From contig OZ017765.1 of the NCBI GenBank assembly GCA_963969365.1, positions 122,501 through 186,500 of the forward strand: a stretch of 64,000 nt of DNA, given 5' to 3'. Made by a program: the position numbers and the translations under genes. Numbering within the stretch: the stretch's first letter is position 1; each line of letters begins with the position of its first letter. Shown one piece after another: positions 35,130-49,153 of this stretch. The stretch is from Asterochloris sp. CNOR1 (lineage: Eukaryota > Chlorophyta > Trebouxiophyceae > Trebouxiales > Trebouxiaceae). The notes under the pieces were generated by a model that saw only the letters and a list, made by a program, of their open reading frames with translations, did not search any database and was not told where the DNA came from.

Positions 35130-35202
35130 GCCCCTTTAACTCAGTTGGTAGAGTATTTGCATGGTAAGCAAAAAGTCGCCGGTTCAAATCCGGCAAGAGG
35201 CT
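35130..35202 (+). tRNA. trnT-GGU: tRNA-Thr (GGU)
   Basis: A 73-nt cloverleaf: anticodon stem TTTGC/GCAAA with loop ATGGTAA gives GGU, T arm GCCGG-TTCAAAT-CCGGC. The acceptor GCCCCTT faces AAGAGGC with a single C4-A mismatch. The discriminator is T. Confidence 0.93.
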
Positions 35203-35248
35203 TTAATCCCAACATGTGCTTTTATTGTGCATTTCGTCCTACCTACGG

Positions 35249-35302
35249 TTCTACGGTTCTACCGTTCTACGATTCTATGGTTCTACGGTTCTACAATCTA
35301 AG
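35249..35302 (+). repeat. Degenerate 9 bp tandem array
   Basis: Six units of TTCTACGGT (variants TTCTACCGT, TTCTACGAT, TTCTATGGT, TTCTACAAT) follow each other directly. The reverse complement ACCGTAGAA is the phrase seen as single copies in many spacers. Confidence 0.85.
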
Positions 35303-36192
35303 AAGTGTTGCGTCGTGCGAAGCAAGTGTAACCAAAGCGAACTCTTGCTTCGCACGACGCAACACTTGGTGCTTGACCCATCCTTGATCGAAGATAGGAC
35401 GTAACAAGACGTGCAACTGTGACCTTGTTGTTATCGCTCTTTGTTCTGCAGGTTTTCTCACAAGCAAATTTGTCGCTACATATGATTTTGTTAATTAACG
35501 GGATACGTTTTGTTTACCTTTTCCCTTAACTAATCGTGTTGCATAAAAAGCAAAACAGTATCTGCATGTAGAGAGATTGTTTTGCTTGTGTAAAATTACA
35601 TTCAGTGTAAAACAGTTGTTTGTGCGAGTTAACGACACATTGTTTCGTAAAAGGAAAGCAGTTGTAACTTGTTTTAAACGTAATTGCAAAAAGCCATCAT
35701 AGCTGCTGGTAAATTCGTCGAAGCAGCTATGAAATGTGTTAATACGTGGTGTTACCTTTGGTCGCGGAGCAAACGGTACAAGACCTATTGCTTTGCACGA
35801 TTAAAGATAGGAGTTACATTTAAAGGTAAGATTACACCATATGTAAAGTAGATGCCAAGCAAAAGTTGTTTTTCTTGTGCTACATCTTGCTTTGCACGCG
35901 AGCAGGTGTTGGTAGTAATCAAAGGTTTAGCAACACATGTTGCTTGTGTTGCCTTTGGCTACAAGTGGTTCGTTGGAAAGTGCTTTGTTCGAAAGTGCTT
36001 TGTTCTACGTCCAACAACGTTAGTGATTTGCATGAACAGGTACAAAAGAATCACATAAAACCAGAAACGGGTACCCAACCAAGTTTTGCTATCTTCGGTC
36101 AAGCACAAAGTGTTTCACGTGTACGGTTAAACCAAGCAAGATTTAACTTTGTTGGTGCTTATGCTAAAGCACGAGATGATAGTAACAATTGG

Positions 36193-36296
36193 TTTTTTAG
36201 TAAAATCGAAACCACTTGATGCAGAGCAAAACTTTTGATCGACTATTCACATTAATTGTGACCTGATATAATTTATTCAAGTTAAAGGTTTGTACT
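36193..36296 (+). repeat. 104 bp promoter-like repeat, copy 2
   Basis: Nearly identical to 11522-11625. The extended -10 TGATATAAT (TATAAT at 36267-36272) and the palindrome TCACA-TTAAT-TGTGA (36247-36261) are both fully conserved. It lies about 760 bp before atpH on the same strand. Confidence 0.8.
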
Positions 36297-36839
36297 CGAA
36301 TCTTTACAAGATTTTGTTTGATTTAAACGTTTCAGGTTGTTTGCCTAACCTAAAAGATTCTAACTTTTAAAGTTATTACAAATTTAAAACAACCCTCTTA
36401 CTTTTCTATCTGTTGGCTGGTTGTACAAAGCAGCCAAATATTGCTTTTAGCTTGGATTCTAAACAAAGCGTAATCGGATAAACAGAAACAAGCAAAAGTG
36501 CCATTGCTTGCTTGACATAACCGAACAAAAAAGAGTTGCGCTTACCCGTTTTTATTCTTGCGCGGAACAGACCCTACGCCACACCATTTTGTGTGAAGTG
36601 GCGGTGAAACAAACAACACCCAACAAAGGTTTGTGCAAAGCAAAAATGTTGTAACCTTTCTTTTTTAAGCCAACCACTTGTTGCAACCTGAACCGTAGAC
36701 AAGTCTTGCTTTAGCACCAAGTTTTGCTATCTTCGGTCAAGCACAAAGTGTTAACTTTGGTTACAAGTAGAGTATGTACTTCGCAAAGCAAGTTTTTGCA
36801 CAAAGTTTTTTTTGCTTTGCACCAACTCTTGTTAATTAG

Positions 36840-37283
<444 letters not shown>

Positions 37284-37854
37284 AGTTGTGCTTTGCGTTT
37301 AATCACTTTAACTTAAGAGATCTCGTGCTTGGTTTGCATGCAAAAAGTGGAAACGTTTTTGTTGTTGTTCGCGACATTGTCTTAGTGATAGCCCTGGAAC
37401 GAAACTAGTATTCTGCGTGTTACGTGGTCTTTCAAAGGTTTGTTTTCTTGCATGTCAAGCAAGCGCAAAAAGCAGGAGTTAGGGCAAAGTTACTGGTTAC
37501 AAACAAGCTTGCTTCTAACCTATTGCCTGCTCTACCTACTTGCTGCGATTACCTTCGGTCAAAGATTTATCCGTCAAACGCACTGCTTTGTGGCCTTTAC
37601 GAACCAAGCACGTATTCCTACCGACAAACAAGAGATCGAGCAAAACTTGGTTAGTTCTTGTGCGTAGCAATTCCTTGACGAGTACAACATGTAAAACGTA
37701 GGCGCACTAGTAACACCTCTTCCTGAACCTTGTGTTGCGTCGTGCGAAGCAAGAGTTCGCTTTGGTTACACGTCAAGGAATTGCTACGCACAAGGCCCAA
37801 ACACGTCTTGTTCGATGTTACAAGATTACACACGCTTAACAGACGGAGATTTTT
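37284..37854. other. atpH-atpF spacer
   Basis: 571 bp holding the 24 bp inverted repeat 37657-37794 and repeat phrases; no supported gene. Confidence 0.6.
37657..37794 (+). repeat. Perfect 24 bp inverted repeat before atpF
   Basis: CTTGTGCGTAGCAATTCCTT plus GACG at 37657-37680 pairs exactly with 37771-37794, with 90 bp between. It could fold in the RNA upstream of atpF. Confidence 0.9.
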
Positions 37855-38415
37855 ATGATAGATTTCACCTTTTTGGCAGACCTGTCTGGTAATCTTGAAA
37901 CTTTTTTTAGTTTACCTTTAGGGTCAGAGTTTGGTTTTAATACCAATGTTTTAGAGACCAATATTATCAATTTAGCAGTAGTAGTAGGGATTGTAGTAAC
38001 TTTTGGAGGAAATAACCTTCGTTCGTTACTTGAAAACCGAAGACAAACCATTTTAAATAACCTCCAAGAAGCTGATCAACGAGCAGTCGAAGCTCAACAG
38101 AAGTTGGAAAAAGCAAAGTCTCAACTCGAACAAGCCCAACTTAAAGCAGTTGAGATTAAAAAACAAGGTAGTGTAACTGTTGAAAGCGATAAAGAACAAA
38201 GTGTTCGTGAAACTCAAAGTCAGATTAAACGGTTAGAAGAAAACAAGATAGAAACTTTAAAATTACAGCAACAAAAAGCCATTAATCAGGTTTCTCAACA
38301 AGTAATTTCTCGTGCTGTAAACAAAGTGCGATCTAAATTAAGCCGTTTAAACGAACCTTTTCACATATCACTCAATTACTCGAAGATTGAACGCTTTGTG
38401 AAATACAAAGTGTAA
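37855..38415 (+). CDS. atpF: ATP synthase CF0 subunit b (I)
   Basis: Subunit b is the peripheral stalk that links CF1 to the membrane. The 186 residues match family length. One membrane helix at about residues 40-60 (NLAVVVGIVVTFGG) is followed by the dimerising charged coiled coil (VEAQQKLEKAKSQLEQAQLK). GGAG lies 7 nt before the ATG. There is no intron. Confidence 0.97.
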   Translation: MIDFTFLADLSGNLETFFSLPLGSEFGFNTNVLETNIINLAVVVGIVVTFGGNNLRSLLENRRQTILNNLQEADQRAVEAQQKLEKAKSQLEQAQLKAVEIKKQGSVTVESDKEQSVRETQSQIKRLEENKIETLKLQQQKAINQVSQQVISRAVNKVRSKLSRLNEPFHISLNYSKIERFVKYKV

Positions 38416-40605
<2,190 letters not shown>

Positions 40606-41848
40606 GATGGTGTAAAAGACGGCTGAATCTCCCACTTGTAACCTTTCGTGCTTGCGTGTTCCCGTCCTACCCACTTTTAACCGAAGGAAACACAAGTTGA
40701 CGTAACAGGTGAATCCCAAGAAAATCGTTGCTTGTGCTTGCTGTGCATGGAAGGCAATCACCTACTTTTAAAAGCGAAATGTTTGCTCACTTTTCTATGC
40801 AAAACATTAATTCTGTTCCCGTGTTGTTCCTTCTAGTGTTGCTAAACTTTTTGTCCTCTCTTTGCGACCTATCCTTGATCGAAGATAGGACGTAGCAAAA
40901 CTGAACACAAGCAAGAGGGTGATACGAGTTTGCTTTGGTTACACGTTTACCTACCGTTTTCAGCTATCAATTGACGTGCTGCTTCCTACCTGCTTGTGCT
41001 ACGTCTTCTACCCTTTCTTGTGTTCCCTTCCTTGTGCTTCCTTCGGCTACAAGCAGTGCCTTTGGCCACAGGACGCAACACGAATTGCTGCGCACAAAGA
41101 GGGTTACAATAAGAAAGTAGTAGATGTGAGCCTATCTATGAACAGAGTTAGTGTTTTGCAACCACAAAAAGATTGTAGTACTGTTTTGTTCCACGTCAAC
41201 GGTAGTACAAAGCAATTGTTTATACATTAACCAATTGCTTCTTGTGCAAAACACAAAGTGTTGCCTTTGTCTACAAGACGACAGGTAGGACGCAGACGTG
41301 GTGTGCGGTGTGATACAAAGCGTCTCGTAGTAGTGCGAAAGATGCGGATCAAGCGGTGTAAAACAAGCAGTTGATAAACAGCTGTTATCAGGTTTGTTTG
41401 ACAATTTGTCCTTGTAGTACGTGTAGTGTAAATCAAAAAGGTTTGTTGTAGTAACTGGAACAAAGTTAGGTCTACCAATCGGTTACACGTCTTACAAGCC
41501 AACCAAGTGCCCTGCTTGTCCTTGTTTGTTGTTTTGTGCTGCCTTCGGCTACAAGTGCAAAGCAAGACATGTTTTGCTTTTAGAAGTTGCTTTGCGCTTA
41601 CGCGCTACGTTTTACCTGCCGTCTTATAAACAAAGGCAACACTTTGTGCTTTGCAAGTAGTTAGGTCAAGGAATTGTATCCTATGTGTTGTTTTTGGCTA
41701 CTCGTCACGCAAAAACAACACGTTTGTCACTAAAACCCAGATCCGTTTGTCATGCGTTTACGTCTGCAGGAATTGGTTTGCACTGGAAGCACGTGTTTCT
41801 TTGTTGCAAAACATCGCGTACCAATTTGTCACACAATACAAACATTTC

Positions 41849-41892
41849 TAACCCTTGAGGCGCTTGTTAAAGATGTAATCATATTACATACT
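41849..41892 (+). repeat. Palindrome-bearing repeat upstream of psaA, copy 1
   Basis: A 44 bp block starting TAACCCTTGAGGCGCTT that ends with the 15 bp palindrome TGTAAT-CAT-ATTACA (41874-41888) and ACT. About 600 bp before psaA. Confidence 0.75.
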
Positions 41893-42258
41893 TACTAACT
41901 TTCTCAAGTTAAATGTGTTGTTTTTGTTGCGTATAAAGTTTGTCGATTAAGACTTACTCTCTTGATTGCAAGGTAAAGTGGGTACTACTTGCAATCCAAG
42001 GAAACCTTTTCTTGTGCTATGTTCTACATGCTAATTTTGCTCCAGCAAAGATCAAAGGTTAAAGGTCTTGTTTTTGTTTGTGTTGGGTCGTGCGAAGCAA
42101 GTGTAACCATTCCTTGATCGAAGATAGGACGCAACTCGTCGTGTTGCTTTTGGCTACAAGGGTGCTACAATTCGTGTTGCGTTTTACCTGCTTGTAGCCG
42201 AAGGGAAAACAAGGCGTAAGGAAGGGTACAAGACGTAGCACAAGGTGGCAAACAGTTT

Positions 42259-42302
42259 TAACCCCTAAGGCGCTTTTCAAACATGTAATCATATTACATA
42301 CT
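42259..42302 (+). promoter_or_regulatory. Palindrome-bearing repeat upstream of psaA, copy 2
   Basis: A 44 bp block matching 41849-41892 with a few mismatches. The palindrome TGTAAT-CAT-ATTACA is kept exactly (42284-42298), and the block ends 187 bp before psaA. The perfect conservation of the palindrome suggests a binding site; that is inference. Confidence 0.5.
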
Positions 42303-42477
42303 TGCTTTTTTTTCGACAAGATTGTGAAACTTTTGTTTGTCGTGATGCCAAGCAGCAAATTGTGGTAGGATTTACTATTTTAAAGTAAACTACATTCCAG
42401 GTAATATAGAACCTTTTTTTGCTTTTTTTTGAATTACAAATCAGAGGTGATTTTGTTTTTATAGGTTTTGTTTTTTT

Positions 42478-42484
42478 AGGAGAT
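42478..42484 (+). promoter_or_regulatory. psaA ribosome-binding site
   Basis: AGGAGAT ends 5 nt before the psaA ATG at 42490, one of the best Shine-Dalgarno matches in the window. It supports this start. Confidence 0.8.
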
Positions 42485-42489
42485 ATTCG

Positions 42490-44745
42490 ATGACAATTAG
42501 TCCACCAGAACGAGAAAGTGCAAAAGTTAAAGTTGTAGTTGATCGGAATCCAATAGAAACAAGTTTTGAAAGATGGAGCAAACCAGGCCATTTCTCTAGA
42601 ACTCTCTCTAAAGGCCCATCTACAACAACATGGGTTTGGAATCTTCATGCAGATGCACATGATTTTGACAGTCACACTACAGACCTTGAAGAGATTAGTC
42701 GAAAAGTGTTTAGTGCGCATTTTGGCCAGTTAGGAATTATTTTTATCTGGTTGAGTGGCATGTATTTCCACGGAGCCAGATTCTCTAACTATGAAGCTTG
42801 GTTAAGTGACCCTACGCACATTAAACCTAGTGCTCAAGTGGTTTGGCCTATAGTGGGTCAAGAGGTTTTGAACGGTGATGTTGGTGGCGGTTTCCAGGGT
42901 ATTCAAATCACTTCTGGTTTCTTTCAACTTTGGCGTGCAAGCGGGATTACAAGTGAATTACAGTTATACAGCACCGCAATTGGTGGGTTAATTATGGCTG
43001 GCGCTATGTTTTTTGCTGGCTGGTTCCATTATCACAAAGCTGCACCTAAATTAGAGTGGTTTCAAAACGTAGAATCCATGTTAAACCACCACCTTGCAGG
43101 CCTTCTAGGTTTAGGTAGTTTAGGTTGGGCGGGGCATCAAATACATGTCTCTTTACCTATAAACAAACTTCTTGATGCGGGAGTTGACCCAAAAGAGATT
43201 CCTTTGCCTCATGAGTTCTTATTCAACCGTGACTTAATGGCTCAACTTTACCCAAGTTTCGCAAAGGGTCTTACTCCGTTTTTTACTGTAAATTGGAACG
43301 AGTACAGCGATTTCTTAACTTTTAAAGGTGGATTGAATCCCGTTACTGGTGGTTTATGGCTAACAGACACAGCTCACCACCATTTAGCTATTGCAGTTCT
43401 TTTCTTAATAGCCGGTCACCAATACCGTACTAATTGGGGAATTGGTCATAGTATGAAAGAGATCTTAGAGGCACATAAGGGTCCTTTTACAGGTGAAGGG
43501 CACAAAGGGCTTTATGAGATTTTAACAACCTCTTGGCATGCACAATTAGCTATTAACTTGGCTTTGTTTGGTTCATTGTCAATTATTGTGGCTCATCACA
43601 TGTATTCAATGCCACCTTACCCTTATTTGGCAACTGATTATGGTACTCAACTCTCTATTTTTACTCACCACAATTGGATTGGTGGCTTCTGTATTGTAGG
43701 AGCTGGAGCTCATGCAGGCATCTTTATGGTACGTGACTATGATCCAACAAACAACTACAACAATCTGTTAGATCGTGTAATTCGTCACAGAGATGCAATT
43801 ATCTCTCACCTGAATTGGGTTTGTATTTTCTTGGGATTCCACAGTTTTGGACTTTATATTCACAACGACACTTTGAGTGCCTTAGGTCGTCCTCAAGACA
43901 TGTTTTCTGACACAGCCATTCAACTACAACCTGTGTTTGCACAATGGATACAAAACACTCATTTCTTAGCACCTCAATTAACAGCGCCAAACGCTTTAGC
44001 TGGTACAAGTGCGACATGGGGGGGTGACCTTGTAGCTGTTGGTGGAAAAGTGGCGATGATGCCAATCTCTTTAGGAACGGCTGATTTCATGGTTCACCAT
44101 ATTCACGCTTTTACTATTCATGTTACAGTTTTAATCCTATTAAAAGGTGTTTTGTATGCTCGTAGTTCCCGTTTAATCCCAGACAAAGCAAATTTAGGGT
44201 TCCGTTTCCCTTGTGATGGACCAGGTCGAGGAGGCACTTGCCAAGTTTCTGCTTGGGACCATGTCTTCCTTGGTTTGTTTTGGATGTACAACTCATTGTC
44301 GATAGCTATTTTCCACTTTAGTTGGAAAATGCAGTCAGATGTTTGGGGAACTGTAAGCGGTAACGGAGTTTCACACATTACTGGTGGCAACTTTGCACAG
44401 AGTGCAAACACTATTAATGGTTGGCTTCGTGATTTTTTGTGGGCTCAATCTTCTCAAGTTATTCAATCTTATGGTTCTGCTTTATCAGCTTATGGTTTAA
44501 TCTTCTTGGGAGCTCACTTTGTATGGGCCTTTAGTTTGATGTTCTTGTTTAGTGGTCGTGGATATTGGCAAGAACTTATTGAGTCAATTGTTTGGGCTCA
44601 TAACAAATTGAAAGTAGCTCCTGCAATTCAACCAAGAGCCTTAAGTATTACACAAGGCCGAGCAGTTGGTGTTGCACATTACCTTTTAGGTGGTATAGCT
44701 ACAACCTGGTCTTTCTTTTTAGCAAGAATAATTGCTGTGGGTTAA
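42490..44745 (+). CDS. psaA: Photosystem I P700 apoprotein A1
   Basis: PsaA is one half of the photosystem I core heterodimer. It binds P700, the electron carriers, and cluster F_X shared with PsaB. At 751 residues it has family length, with eleven membrane helices. The F_X loop [12 protein letters not shown] lies near residue 573. The start [20 protein letters not shown] is canonical. It is uninterrupted, unlike the trans-spliced gene of Chlamydomonas. psaB follows after 313 bp on the same strand. Confidence 0.99.
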   Translation: MTISPPERESAKVKVVVDRNPIETSFERWSKPGHFSRTLSKGPSTTTWVWNLHADAHDFDSHTTDLEEISRKVFSAHFGQLGIIFIWLSGMYFHGARFSNYEAWLSDPTHIKPSAQVVWPIVGQEVLNGDVGGGFQGIQITSGFFQLWRASGITSELQLYSTAIGGLIMAGAMFFAGWFHYHKAAPKLEWFQNVESMLNHHLAGLLGLGSLGWAGHQIHVSLPINKLLDAGVDPKEIPLPHEFLFNRDLMAQLYPSFAKGLTPFFTVNWNEYSDFLTFKGGLNPVTGGLWLTDTAHHHLAIAVLFLIAGHQYRTNWGIGHSMKEILEAHKGPFTGEGHKGLYEILTTSWHAQLAINLALFGSLSIIVAHHMYSMPPYPYLATDYGTQLSIFTHHNWIGGFCIVGAGAHAGIFMVRDYDPTNNYNNLLDRVIRHRDAIISHLNWVCIFLGFHSFGLYIHNDTLSALGRPQDMFSDTAIQLQPVFAQWIQNTHFLAPQLTAPNALAGTSATWGGDLVAVGGKVAMMPISLGTADFMVHHIHAFTIHVTVLILLKGVLYARSSRLIPDKANLGFRFPCDGPGRGGTCQVSAWDHVFLGLFWMYNSLSIAIFHFSWKMQSDVWGTVSGNGVSHITGGNFAQSANTINGWLRDFLWAQSSQVIQSYGSALSAYGLIFLGAHFVWAFSLMFLFSGRGYWQELIESIVWAHNKLKVAPAIQPRALSITQGRAVGVAHYLLGGIATTWSFFLARIIAVG

Positions 44746-45058
44746 ACCTTTATTCTCTGAATAGTTCTGCTTGCTTGTAAAGCAAAGGTAGAGCTCCACT
44801 TACGGCCTACATGCAAAGCAAAGGTCTTGCTTGTGTTGCCTTAACGTGTAACCAAAGGCAACACGTAGGACGTAACTCGTAGTGCCAAGCAAATTGACGG
44901 CAACAGGTAGGCGCAATCGGTTGGCTACTTGTACCCTTCGCCCTTGCTTTGCACGTGGCATTTGTTTCGCACGCACAAGATCGGTTACAACAGTTCCAGC
45001 TAATGCGTGCGACGTTTTAAATTTGTGTTCAAAAACAAACAAAGGGTTTTAATAGATT
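44746..45058. other. psaA-psaB spacer
   Basis: 313 bp made of common spacer phrases (GTACCCTTCGCCCTTGCTTT); no gene. The spacer is long for this usually tight pair. Confidence 0.6.
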
Positions 45059-47263
45059 ATGGCAACAAAATTTCCAAAGTTTAGCCGGGGTCTTGCACAA
45101 GATCCTACAACTCGGCGAATTTGGTACGGAATCGCTACTGCTCATGATTTTGAAAGTCATGACCGTATGACTGAAGAGAATCTATATCAAAAGATTTTTG
45201 CTTCTCATTTCGGCCAATTAGCGATTATCTTTTTATGGACCTCAGGGAATCTTTTTCATGTGGCTTGGCAGGGTAATTTTCAGCAATGGGTAGTTGACCC
45301 TTTGCACGTTAGACCGATTGCTCATGCAATCTGGGATCCTCATTTCGGTCAACCAGCTGTTGAAGCTTTTACTCGCGGTGGGGCTTCTGGGCCGGTAAAC
45401 ATTGCAACTTCTGGTCTTTATCAGTGGTGGTACACTATTGGTATGCGTACTAACCAAGATCTGTACAATGGAGCTCTGTTTCTTCTTCTAGGTGCGGCCG
45501 CTTTTCTGTTTGCTGGTTGGCTTCATTTACAACCAAGGTTTCAACCTTCTCTGTCTTGGTTTAAGAATGCAGAATCTCGTTTAAACCATCACCTTGCTGG
45601 TTTGTTCGGAGTAAGCTCTTTAGCTTGGACAGGTCATTTGGTTCACGTAGCTATTCCGGAAGCTCGTGGCCAACACGTTCGTTGGTCGAATTTTATAACT
45701 ACACCACCTCACCCAGAAGGATTAACTCCATTCTTTAGAGGCAACTGGGCAGTTTATGCACAAAACGCAGACACTCCAGCACACATTTTTGGTACTAGTG
45801 AAGGGGCGGGAAGTGCAATATTGACATTTTTAGGTGGGTTTCACCCGCAAACTCAAAGTCTTTGGTTGACTGATATTGCACACCACCATCTAGCTATTGC
45901 AGTTGTGTTTTTACTGGCTGGTCACATGTATCGAACTAACTTTGGTATCGGTCATAGCATGCAAGAGATCCTTAATGCGCACACACCTCCAGCTGGCGGT
46001 CTTGGTGCGGGTCATAAAGGTTTGTTTGATACTGTAAACAATTCATTACATTTTCAATTAGGTCTTGCTCTTGCATCAGTTGGAACGATTTGTTCTCTTG
46101 TTGCACAACACATGTATGCTCTTCCGCCATATGCTTTTTTAGCGCAAGATTTTACAACCCAAGCTTCACTTTACACTCACCATCAATACATTGCTGGCTT
46201 TATTATGTGTGGTGCTTTTGCTCACGGTGCTATTTTCTTTATTCGAGATTACGACCCTGAGCAAAACAAGGGTAATGTTTTAGCTAGGGTTCTAGATCAA
46301 AAAGAAGCAATTATCTCTCATTTAAGCTGGGTTAGCTTGTTTTTAGGGTTCCACACTTTAGGCCTTTATGTGCACAATGACGTAATGCAAGCTTTTGGTA
46401 CTCCTGAGAAACAAATACTTATCGAGCCGGTTTTTGCCCAATGGATTCAAGCTTCGCACGGAAAAGCTCTTTATGGGTTTGATCTTTTACTGTCATCTTC
46501 AAACAGTCCAGCTTTTTCAGCCGGTCAAAGGTTGTGGCTTCCAGGTTGGTTAGATGCTATTAACAACAACAACAACTCTTTGTTTTTAACAATAGGTCCT
46601 GGTGACTTTCTTGTACACCATGCTATTGCTTTAGGGCTTCACACTACTACTCTAATCTTAGTAAAAGGTGCTTTAGACGCCCGTGGCTCGAAATTAATGC
46701 CTGATAAGAAAGACTTTGGTTATACCTTTCCTTGTGATGGTCCAGGCCGAGGAGGCACATGTGACATTTCTGGATGGGATGCTTTCTACTTAGCAGTTTT
46801 TTGGATGTTAAACACTATTGGTTGGGTTACATTCTACTGGCATTGGAAACATCTTGGTATTTGGCAAGGCAACGTAAACCAGTTTAATGAATCATCGACT
46901 TATTTAATGGGATGGCTTCGTGACTATTTGTGGTTAAACTCATCTCAACTTATTAACGGTTACAACCCGTTTGGTATGAACAGCTTGTCTGTTTGGGCCT
47001 GGGTTTTCTTGTTTGGACACCTTATTTATGCAACAGGTTTCATGTTTTTAATCTCTTGGAGAGGTTATTGGCAAGAACTTATAGAAACCCTTGCTTGGGC
47101 TCATGAAAGAACACCGTTGGCGAATTTTGTGCGTTGGAGAGACAAACCAGTTGCTCTTTCTATTGTGCAGGCTCGTTTAGTTGGGTTGGCACATTTCTCT
47201 GCAGGTTACGTTTTAACTTATGCAGCCTTTCTAATCGCTTCCACTTCAGGCAAATTTGGATAA
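45059..47263 (+). CDS. psaB: Photosystem I P700 apoprotein A2
   Basis: PsaB pairs with PsaA in the photosystem I core. The 734 residues fit the family. The F_X loop [12 protein letters not shown] lies near residue 558. The start [20 protein letters not shown] and end ASTSGKFG are canonical. It has eleven helices and no intron. A small NNNNN run at about residues 502-506 is a local codon repeat. Confidence 0.99.
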   Translation: MATKFPKFSRGLAQDPTTRRIWYGIATAHDFESHDRMTEENLYQKIFASHFGQLAIIFLWTSGNLFHVAWQGNFQQWVVDPLHVRPIAHAIWDPHFGQPAVEAFTRGGASGPVNIATSGLYQWWYTIGMRTNQDLYNGALFLLLGAAAFLFAGWLHLQPRFQPSLSWFKNAESRLNHHLAGLFGVSSLAWTGHLVHVAIPEARGQHVRWSNFITTPPHPEGLTPFFRGNWAVYAQNADTPAHIFGTSEGAGSAILTFLGGFHPQTQSLWLTDIAHHHLAIAVVFLLAGHMYRTNFGIGHSMQEILNAHTPPAGGLGAGHKGLFDTVNNSLHFQLGLALASVGTICSLVAQHMYALPPYAFLAQDFTTQASLYTHHQYIAGFIMCGAFAHGAIFFIRDYDPEQNKGNVLARVLDQKEAIISHLSWVSLFLGFHTLGLYVHNDVMQAFGTPEKQILIEPVFAQWIQASHGKALYGFDLLLSSSNSPAFSAGQRLWLPGWLDAINNNNNSLFLTIGPGDFLVHHAIALGLHTTTLILVKGALDARGSKLMPDKKDFGYTFPCDGPGRGGTCDISGWDAFYLAVFWMLNTIGWVTFYWHWKHLGIWQGNVNQFNESSTYLMGWLRDYLWLNSSQLINGYNPFGMNSLSVWAWVFLFGHLIYATGFMFLISWRGYWQELIETLAWAHERTPLANFVRWRDKPVALSIVQARLVGLAHFSAGYVLTYAAFLIASTSGKFG

Positions 47264-49072
47264 AAACAAAACATTAACCGATTGCTGCTAACCAAAGGTT
47301 GTCTTGGTACGTCCGAAAGATAGTAAAACCTTGGGTTTTCAGCAAAAGGTACAATTGTTTCGCTTGAAAGTGCACCAACCGATTGCTTGTCCTACGTTTT
47401 GTACCCCTCGCTGAAAACGTGCCCGTCAACCGAATGCCAAGCAAGCACAAAAGGTCGAAGACTTGCTTTGCACTACGAGCTTCAACCGGCGCACGTCAAC
47501 GTAACTTGTAGTTGTACTGTTGCGTCGTGCGAAGCAAGTGTAACCAAAGGTATAGCAACACATGTTGCTTGTGTTGCCTTTGGCTACAAAGGCGAAGGGT
47601 ACAAATCTAGGAAGGTTTTAATAAGAAGTTGGTACTGTTGCGTCAACGTGCGCGTCCGATTGTACCCTTCGCTTCTGGTTGGCACACAAAACGCAACACA
47701 TGCTTCGTACGGCAAGTAGATAACTTCACAAGAAGGGTTCGTAATACTGCGCTCTACCTTTGGTTGAGGTAACACGGGCTATCTGCTATATAGAAATCGG
47801 ACAACTTATTTTACAACTTTTTCTATCTTGCTGTTTTTGGTTACTTTGCTTAAATTGAAGAAGGGCAGAGGTATATCATTCCAATTAAACCCTTTTCCCA
47901 CAAGAAACCCGTAAAACAGGCGTGATGCTTTTCGTTTTTTTCTTGTGTTGCGTCGTACCCTTCGCTTCTGGTTGGCACACAAAACGCAACACAAGGAAGG
48001 GTACACGTAGGTAGGGTTTGCTTTGTATGACGTCTAACTATCGGATTTCTTTTTCATAGATAAACTCACTTTTAGTGAAGACTCGGGGAGCACGTTTTTA
48101 AGTTTTTTATAAAAAAGTCGAGATGATCTGCGTGAAACACATACTCTTGCTTAGAATTATCTAAGTAACAATACACGCATTCTTTTCCAGATAAAGAAGC
48201 TACCCATCGGGTAATTTGTTTTATTAAAACAAGATAAATTGTATTCTGTTAACACTAAAAAAACTCGGTTTTTTTACTGGAAAGGAAGAGTTTCAAACAA
48301 ACGGATTTTGCACGGCAGAGTACCTCGGTATTGACGAAGAAAAGGTCGAAGAATATCCATCTTTTGATTGGGATTAGAAATTAGGTTTCATGGATAGGTC
48401 AGGTTGAACGTAAAAAGATGTTTGGAAACAAGAAAAAGATTAGTTTTTCTAACTTAAGGTAATAAAACCACATTTGCTAGAACGCAATTAACACACGTTG
48501 TTCTTGTGCTACCCTAGCAAGACGTGCTGCGCTTGTAGGGCGAAGAGTGACATGGGCCGCTTCTTTTGGTACAAAAGATTACAAGTGTTTGATTTACACA
48601 CGACTAAAGGTTATGCTACCTACTTGTAGCCGAAGGCAACACAAGGTAGGATTAACGGTTCGTGATTACGTGTTGCCTTTGACTACCACCTGTTTTGCTT
48701 TGTTTACCATCTCTACAAGCTTTGGTTTTGCCACTACCTTTTATATATCTTTTAATTGTAGGTGAAGATAGAAACGGTTTTTTTAACTTTGTGTTAATTC
48801 TGAAAATAGGTTGCCAATTAAGGGTGTGCGAGTATATAATTTCTAGATACCAAGTTGCTTCACGCGTAAAATTTACCGTTTAAAGATAACAACCAAGATA
48901 AGGAAACACCTCAAATCTCTGAAAAATCGATTGTGTCCAAAGGAATTGCTATAACACAGTTAGCACACAACTGGGTTGTATCAAACAGATTGAAAAACAG
49001 CATCTACTTGTGTCCCCTTCCGCTACAAGAAGGTTTAATTTGGTACCACGTTCGAAGAGAAACAAGCACAAA
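47264..49072. other. Long spacer between psaB and trnL
   Basis: 1.8 kb. It holds the 39 bp direct repeats 47662-47700 and 47955-47993. Two short open stretches without ATG sit on opposite strands at about 48075-48250 and 48224-48377. No complete gene is supported. Confidence 0.55.
47662..47993 (+). repeat. 39 bp direct repeat pair
   Basis: 47662-47700 and 47955-47993 share GTACCCTTCGCTTCTGGTTG then GCACACAAAACGCAACACA exactly, 254 bp apart. The repeat has no evident function. Confidence 0.85.
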
Positions 49073-49153
49073 GCCGTTATGGTGAAAAGGTAGACACATG
49101 ACTTTCAAAAAGTCACGGAGAAATCCATGTCGGTTCAAGTCCGACTAACGGCA
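49073..49153 (+). tRNA. trnL-CAA: tRNA-Leu (CAA)
   Basis: An 81-nt class II tRNA: acceptor GCCGTTA pairs with TAACGGC, discriminator A, anticodon stem TGACT/AGTCA with loop TTCAAAA gives CAA, variable arm with GGA-GAAA-TCC, T arm GTCGG-TTCAAGT-CCGAC. Confidence 0.95.

Larger units (their letters stand above)
40606..42489. other. Long spacer upstream of psaA
   Basis: 1.88 kb with no supported gene. It holds hairpin repeats near 40869 and 42114 and the two 44 bp palindrome-bearing repeats annotated separately. Confidence 0.6.

Noticed and set aside
48075-48250. HNH homing endonuclease remnant
   Set aside because: ECVYC and HADH are suggestive, but the frame has no start, is only about 57 codons, and lacks the rest of an HNH domain.
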